Source: Vermamoeba vermiformis
Lineage: Eukaryota > Tubulinea > Echinamoebida
Length of the DNA stretch: 64,000 bases
Assembly: GCA_045837725.1 (NCBI GenBank)
Contig: JBEWZL010000102.1
Coordinates: forward strand, 62,001 to 126,000
Reading direction: 5' to 3'
A model generated the notes under the pieces. The model was not told the DNA's origin. It ran no database searches and saw only the letters and a list, made by a program, of their open reading frames with translations. This document shows positions 59,336 through 64,000 of this stretch, piece by piece (position 1 is the stretch's first letter; each line of letters starts with the position of its first letter). Both the position numbers and the translations under genes were made by a program.

Positions 59336-61415
59336 TTATTGTGCAGGCAAGTTCTCGATCCACCAGAGATGTTCGCGCTTCGAGGGCTTCAACAAATGAT
59401 GCACAAACTGACGTCCTTTAGCGCCGATGCCAGTCTCAGTGATGTCCAAATATAGTAAGTGCGACTGTATGATCGTGCTCATGTTCATTATGGCTTGGTC
59501 GTTCACGTTTCTGCACCGCTCGAGTCGCAAGTCACGCAGTTGCGTCAATTCATCGAGCTGTTTGGTCGTTTTTTCATTCAACTCTTCCATATTAAATAAC
59601 ATTAGGACCGTCAAGTACTTCAATCGCGTCAAGGGCTTGAAAGTTGTCGCTGTAATGTTACTCATAGAACCGATGCCCAAGCTGAACAATTGTTTGCATT
59701 GCGCTATGTTGGTGATGGCTTGACTTGTGAGCGAATAGCCGTTCAATGCCAAGTGTCTAAAGACCAGATGAAGATTAGATTATATAGTCGATGGCAAGCT
59801 TGAGCTGTGGTCAAAGTGTCATTGCCAAATAAGGCAAGTGTGGCTTACCGCAAATGTTTGAACTGGTGGATGTCAGCTAAGTTCGTGAACCCTCCCCAGC
59901 CAAATCCAAACGACAAAGTGTGCAGGCCAGTGGCGTGTTTCAGATAATTAATAGCCTCGTCCGTCAAACCTGGCTCATGCCGCTTCGCCATCACCAAGTC
60001 CGGTCGGCAGCACAAAAAATTCTTGGAGTTTTGCAAGGCCGTGCAATTCTTCCAAGTTTTGGTTTTTCGGATACGCCACAACGCTTAATGATTCCAAATT
60101 TAGGCATGAATGGAGTCCTGCAAAGCTTCTAGTGCGGAAGTTTTTGATCTTTTTGATTGTCGGTGGAAAAGCTGCTTTGTGGCAGTCCCAATCTTCTGAA
60201 TTAGGAGCATTATAGGCCCAATAAAATCGATCCACTCGCGGGTATTCAATAACTTCTAGCTTTGTAAACGTCGAGACGATTTCGTTGAGCTTTGGTGCGT
60301 AATTGCTAAATCTGGGATACGCCTGCAGGATCCTTAACTGTTTTAAATTTTCCAATGAAGACAAGTTCAGCTGCATCCATTGATCTGCATTCAAATTCAA
60401 AGTAAATGCCAGTGATTCGAGCTTGCGTGCTTGCTGAATGACCATTTGCCAGCCAGCCGCATACCTAGGGAGAGTAAATTGGTCATGAACGGAGCTCAGA
60501 TCCGACGTCACTCAGTTCGTTTGGGTATGAGTTTCATATGCGCGATACTTACATTGGAACGTGCAGTACCAGCCTCTTGAGATTCGCCAGCATAAAACAG
60601 TGTTCAGGCGATAAATTGCCGAGTTCGAGTGATTGTAAGTTGTGTTAGATGCGTGAATCCGACGAACATTTTGCTCGGCGCTTGCATCTCTCGGACTTTA
60701 ATCTCGATAAATCTCGTTAAATGCTCTTGAATGGACACCAGAAATGACTCTTCGCTGCAGTTCTGTAGCTTTGTTTCTAACGAAATTGAAGTCAAGCTCA
60801 TGCACGCGCGTTCCAGATCCAGCGCCTCGGCCAATTCTGAACCTGTCATATTCATATGCTGTACAATCAATTAATAACGTCAGTATGCAGCGCTAGTATA
60901 TGGGTCGATTATATTCAACAGATCTCCGGTGGCTTACCGTCCTCAGTGATCGTAATCCATGCGCCTTTTCGAGTAATTGCTTCATTTGTTTAGCTTTTGG
61001 CAATTTTGAGGCTGGAATGTAAGTCAGATCAAGAGCTCTTCGGCCTTTCCAACAAAGCCGCATCCACTTTTTGGACACGAGGCGAAACCTAATGCTGCAT
61101 TTAGTACCAAAATCAAACTAAAATGTAGACTGTAGAATTAAAATTTGAATATGAATCATAATGCTATTTGGAGCGGAAAGAAATAAGAATAATCTCGTCA
61201 TTTAATTTAAATGATTTTACTCACTGCAGAAACGTTGGAGTTGTCATAGAATCGATAATGGCATTCATAATATCGATCGGTAAATCATTAAATGAATAAT
61301 TGAATATTTTTGGTGGCTTTTTCGCTTTAACAGGCGCAGATCTGCTTTGTTTTGGCGCATCGCTTGAAGATTGTCCTTTACTTTGATTTTTAGAGTTCTT
61401 CTTTTTAGTTGACAT
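59336..61415 (-). CDS. F-box / LRR protein (frame disturbed)
   Basis: Start at 61415 (MSTKKKNSKNQSKGQSSSDA; an in-frame ATG at 61445 is possible). A basic, disordered N-terminus is followed by an F-box (FNDLPIDIMNAIIDSMTTPT, continued as RLVSKKWMRLCWKG). LRR-type strands follow: LRSLRT, LTQLTIT, LANLKRLVLHVPM, LENLKQLRILQAYPRF, GLHSCLNLESLSVVAYPKNQ, GLTDEAINYLKHATGLHTL, LTQLRDLRLERCRNVNDQAI, and the end REHLWWIENLPAQ. By eye the frame shifts at about two places (around 60630 and 59990) without a convincing intron. Confidence 0.68.
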
Positions 61416-61469
61416 TGTGTTCTTGTCAAATCGTTTTTGATCCAAAAAAATCGTTTGAAATGTTTTGTT

Positions 61470-63349
61470 TTATGTAAGACCGGCTATCAATAGACAACAG
61501 ACTACAAGCATCATATTTACAGTATTAGCGACGGAATCGCCTCTAGTGAATAACACAAGATTAGGCGAACTAGTATCTAACATCACGATCACTGCTTGGG
61601 TCGCTTTTCCGAGCAGATCTTCTTCGACTTGAGCAGGTTGATAGGTCGGATTTTTTGACAGTATTTGTGCAACGGCACCTATTATACGGAAATGTTATAT
61701 ATGGAGTCATTGGATCATTACGAAAACGTGCACACCTGTCACAAATGGGACTGACATGCTGGTACCGGAAATAGTTTCTGTCGCAGTGTCAGAAGTACTG
61801 TAGCTCTAATAATATAATATATAAGCCGTATAATACTAATATAAGAATGAGTAACAAATACTCACCGAAAGTATATCAGTGCCTGGCGCGAAGAGGTCAA
61901 CGCACTTGCCATAATTAGAGACTAAATGAAATAGCCGTATTAGGTAATCTATAATTAAGTAACGGTAAAATATTAAAATATTGAGGACTTACATGGAGCT
62001 CTATAATCGTTCTGATTAATCGCACCGACTGTCAAAGCTTCGGTAATGGAGCTTGGCGAGTAGTTGCACGCGTCCTATCAATGCATTAGCTTAATGAAGA
62101 TCTCTATATTAGTGATATATATTCATACACTGTTATCATTGCCCGCTGCAACAACGACAGTAATTCCTTCCAACACGAGTGCGCGTACAAAATCACCGAG
62201 GAAATCGCTGGCATCTCCCTCTGCGATTAAATTAATATCATTGGGCGTATTTAATAGTAATATTGGTATTTACCGAATGACATGGACACGACGGCAGGTT
62301 TGATGTAATTTTGACGAATCCAGCTGACGCCCGCCAAGATAGTTGAAGTAGTGCCAATGCCTTGACAATCAAGCACTTTGACTGACCACAGCGTGACATT
62401 TTTTGCAACTCCATAAGTCTTGCCTCCTATAGTACGGTGTTATTGAAACGAGTTCACGAACAGATTCAGGGAGATGTGGATCGAGACGATTTAGAGGTAA
62501 AGTATGAAAGTATCTTGTGTACTAACCGATAATGCCTGATACGTGCGTTCCATGCCCTAAATTAACCGCAAATCAGACACCTTTTGAAATTACATCTAGT
62601 TTTCAAACAATTTTCCGACACTCAAATGACCTCCGTACCATTGCAATCATCCGCGTTATCAAGGGCTGTATATGCATAATTGGCTCTTCCTTCAAACTCT
62701 GAATGCGTTATTCTAATGCCTGAGTCCAAAACATAAACATTGACATTAGATCCGTCGCTGTCATCGATGTATTTTAGGTCTAACGGCTTCAATCGCTGAT
62801 CCACTCGATCTATAACACGTCAATAAATATTTATACATACGACAATAATTTTTGGGACCATACCTAAGCCCCAAGGAGGATTATTTTGGATGCCAGCTAA
62901 AGTGTACTCTTGATCTTGCTCGAATGACTCTACTAGGCCACTATTTAACGAGTCCAACGTAGTGTTCGCTACAACTTGAATATTTGCAAACTGGTTCTTG
63001 TCTTTCCAGCTTTTCAAAACCCGACCCGAGGCGCCATCCGTCAGATTGGCCAATGTTGACTCGACATCGCTCTGTTGGACGCCTACAATAATAAATATTA
63101 GCGACTTAGATTCATATTTCCTATTTAGAAAATAATTTACTAATTCAAGAAGCGGTTTGTCAAGATCGTTAGAATTTGTTCAATTTTAATGAATTCTCTC
63201 TTACCCTCTTTGAAGCGAATCAGATATTGATTAGGAATCTTCTTGCTCTTGCCCTTTGAATTTCCCTTCTTACTAACAGCCCCGATAATAAGCAGTGCCA
63301 AGATCAGTAGCACAAACAGTCGCCGAGATGCGCTACTTAGTCGAGTCAT
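61470..63349 (-). CDS. Subtilisin-like serine protease (proteinase K type)
   Basis: Secreted protease. Start at 63349 with a signal/anchor helix (RLFVLLILALLIIGAVS). An I9-type propeptide follows (NQYLIRFKEG ... TLANLTDGASGRVLKSWKD). The catalytic triad is visible in separate exons: Asp in VYVLDSGIRITHSEFEGRA, His in GHGTHVSGIIGGKTYGVAK, Ser in GTSMSVPFVTG; the oxyanion Asn is in VVVAAGNDN. The C-terminus (VNMMLVVCCLLIAGLT, stop at 61470) is hydrophobic, suggesting a GPI signal or membrane anchor. About nine exons. Confidence 0.9.
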
Positions 63350-64000
63350 TGGTGGTGTTCTGTGTTAATTTGAATAGAAGCTATGAATAAATTAAATTTC
63401 CAGGCGGTAATCGCCACCACAGAAAACGAAACGAATCACGTGTCTAAATAACGATTGGTGATTCAAAACAAAAAGGTTGCACGATTCGGATACGTTATTG
63501 AAGCATATTAACCGAACTGTATTTAAAGCCTAGATCGCCATCAGCTTTCGACTTTCATCGATAATGACTAATTTGGTAAGATCTCCGCAGATTATTAAAA
63601 TAAATTTGAAACGACTCCGGATAATTCGAAAAGAAATTTAAAAATAAAAAGACTGAGCCAGGAGTAGTCTGAATTGAGTTACGGCCACAGGACTTGTGGT
63701 CCTGCACACCGCCTTGCGTATTGAACTTAACTTAGTAAGCCACTGTAGCGTGTTCCAGCAGAAGTTGCGCGACTAACCATCACTCGCAGACCCGTCGCTG
63801 CTGGGAAGGTTCCCAACACGAGAAGCCCCCGAGGTCTCGCGGATCGAACGCCGCGCAACCATGACCATTTCTGGTTCTACTAGTGTCCCCTCTAGGAGAC
63901 TCCCTCCAAGGGAATACGGCTCCTCAGACCTTCCCAAACACGTGTGTAATGCGCGAGTATTCGTATGTGAGTGTCTAAACACAAGCTCCGGCCCAGTCCA
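63350..64000. other. Right-edge region, ends GC-rich
   Basis: Promoter side of the subtilisin gene, then from about 63660 to the window end a GC-richer stretch unlike the surroundings. A 69-codon minus frame at 63773-63982 has no recognisable motif. It may be the start of a different element or gene continuing beyond the window. Confidence 0.35.

Noticed and set aside
63660-64000. Start of a retroelement or LTR at the right edge
   Set aside because: Only a composition change is visible; no terminal repeat, primer site or protein motif was found.
1-64000. CRISPR arrays, bacterial operons or phage
   Set aside because: Intron-rich eukaryotic genes throughout; no regularly spaced repeats.

Overview
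The window is eukaryotic nuclear DNA, moderately AT-rich and gene-dense. Most genes carry many short GT-AG introns (typically about 45-75 nt, donors mostly GTAAGT/GTATGT/GTACGT). It also holds eukaryotic-type tRNA-Glu genes. The gene set (FBXO11-, FBXO3- and p62/NBR1-like proteins, calcineurin A, gankyrin, RasGAP, large F-box/ankyrin/LRR families, a Crinkler-like NTPase) fits a free-living protist, most likely an amoebozoan. That assignment is inference from gene families, not from a marker gene.

Layout. 1-7.2 kb (minus): two tandem FBXO11-like genes (F-box, beta-helix, UBR zinc finger), separated by a Crinkler-like NTPase gene flanked by two copies of the FBXO11 spacer. 7.5-11.5 kb (minus): an RRM protein of the plant BPA1/fission-yeast Vip1 type and a tandem pair of small two-helix membrane proteins. 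11.8-15.7 kb: a divergent pair, namely a protein with three tandem DIX-like domains (minus) and a DIX-like/SAM/HMG-box protein (plus). 16-18.7 kb: calcineurin A. 18.9-25.8 kb: a CTD-type phosphatase gene with a tRNA-Glu inside an intron, an inverted partial copy of that exon plus tRNA 5.4 kb away, an ankyrin/zinc-finger gene, two unrecognised genes and another tRNA-Glu. 26-32.8 kb: gankyrin, small unknown genes, a poorly coding 1.9-kb stretch and a cytochrome P450. 33.2-37.8 kb: a divergent pair, a p62/NBR1-like autophagy receptor and an FBXO3-like F-box protein. 38.2-46.4 kb: a secreted surface protein, two paralogous Q/N/P-rich proteins, a saposin-like secreted protein and TMEM86. 47.5-50.2 kb: a RasGAP fused to a peroxiredoxin-like domain. 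50.6-55.1 kb: a PP2C-family phosphatase. 55.3-61.4 kb (minus): an LRR/F-box, an F-box/ankyrin and an F-box/LRR gene with disturbed reading frames. 61.5-63.3 kb: a subtilisin.

The strongest discovery is the 47.5-50.2 kb gene. Its peroxiredoxin-like domain belongs to the AhpC-TSA_2 (PRXL2/AAED1/SelU) group. The first redox position of its CxxC motif is a UGA codon assembled across an intron, and the 3' region carries a stem-loop with the features of a type II SECIS. It is therefore very probably an undescribed selenoprotein architecture (RasGAP-SelU). The triple-DIX gene with its divergent DIX-like/SAM/HMG neighbour is the second most notable locus.
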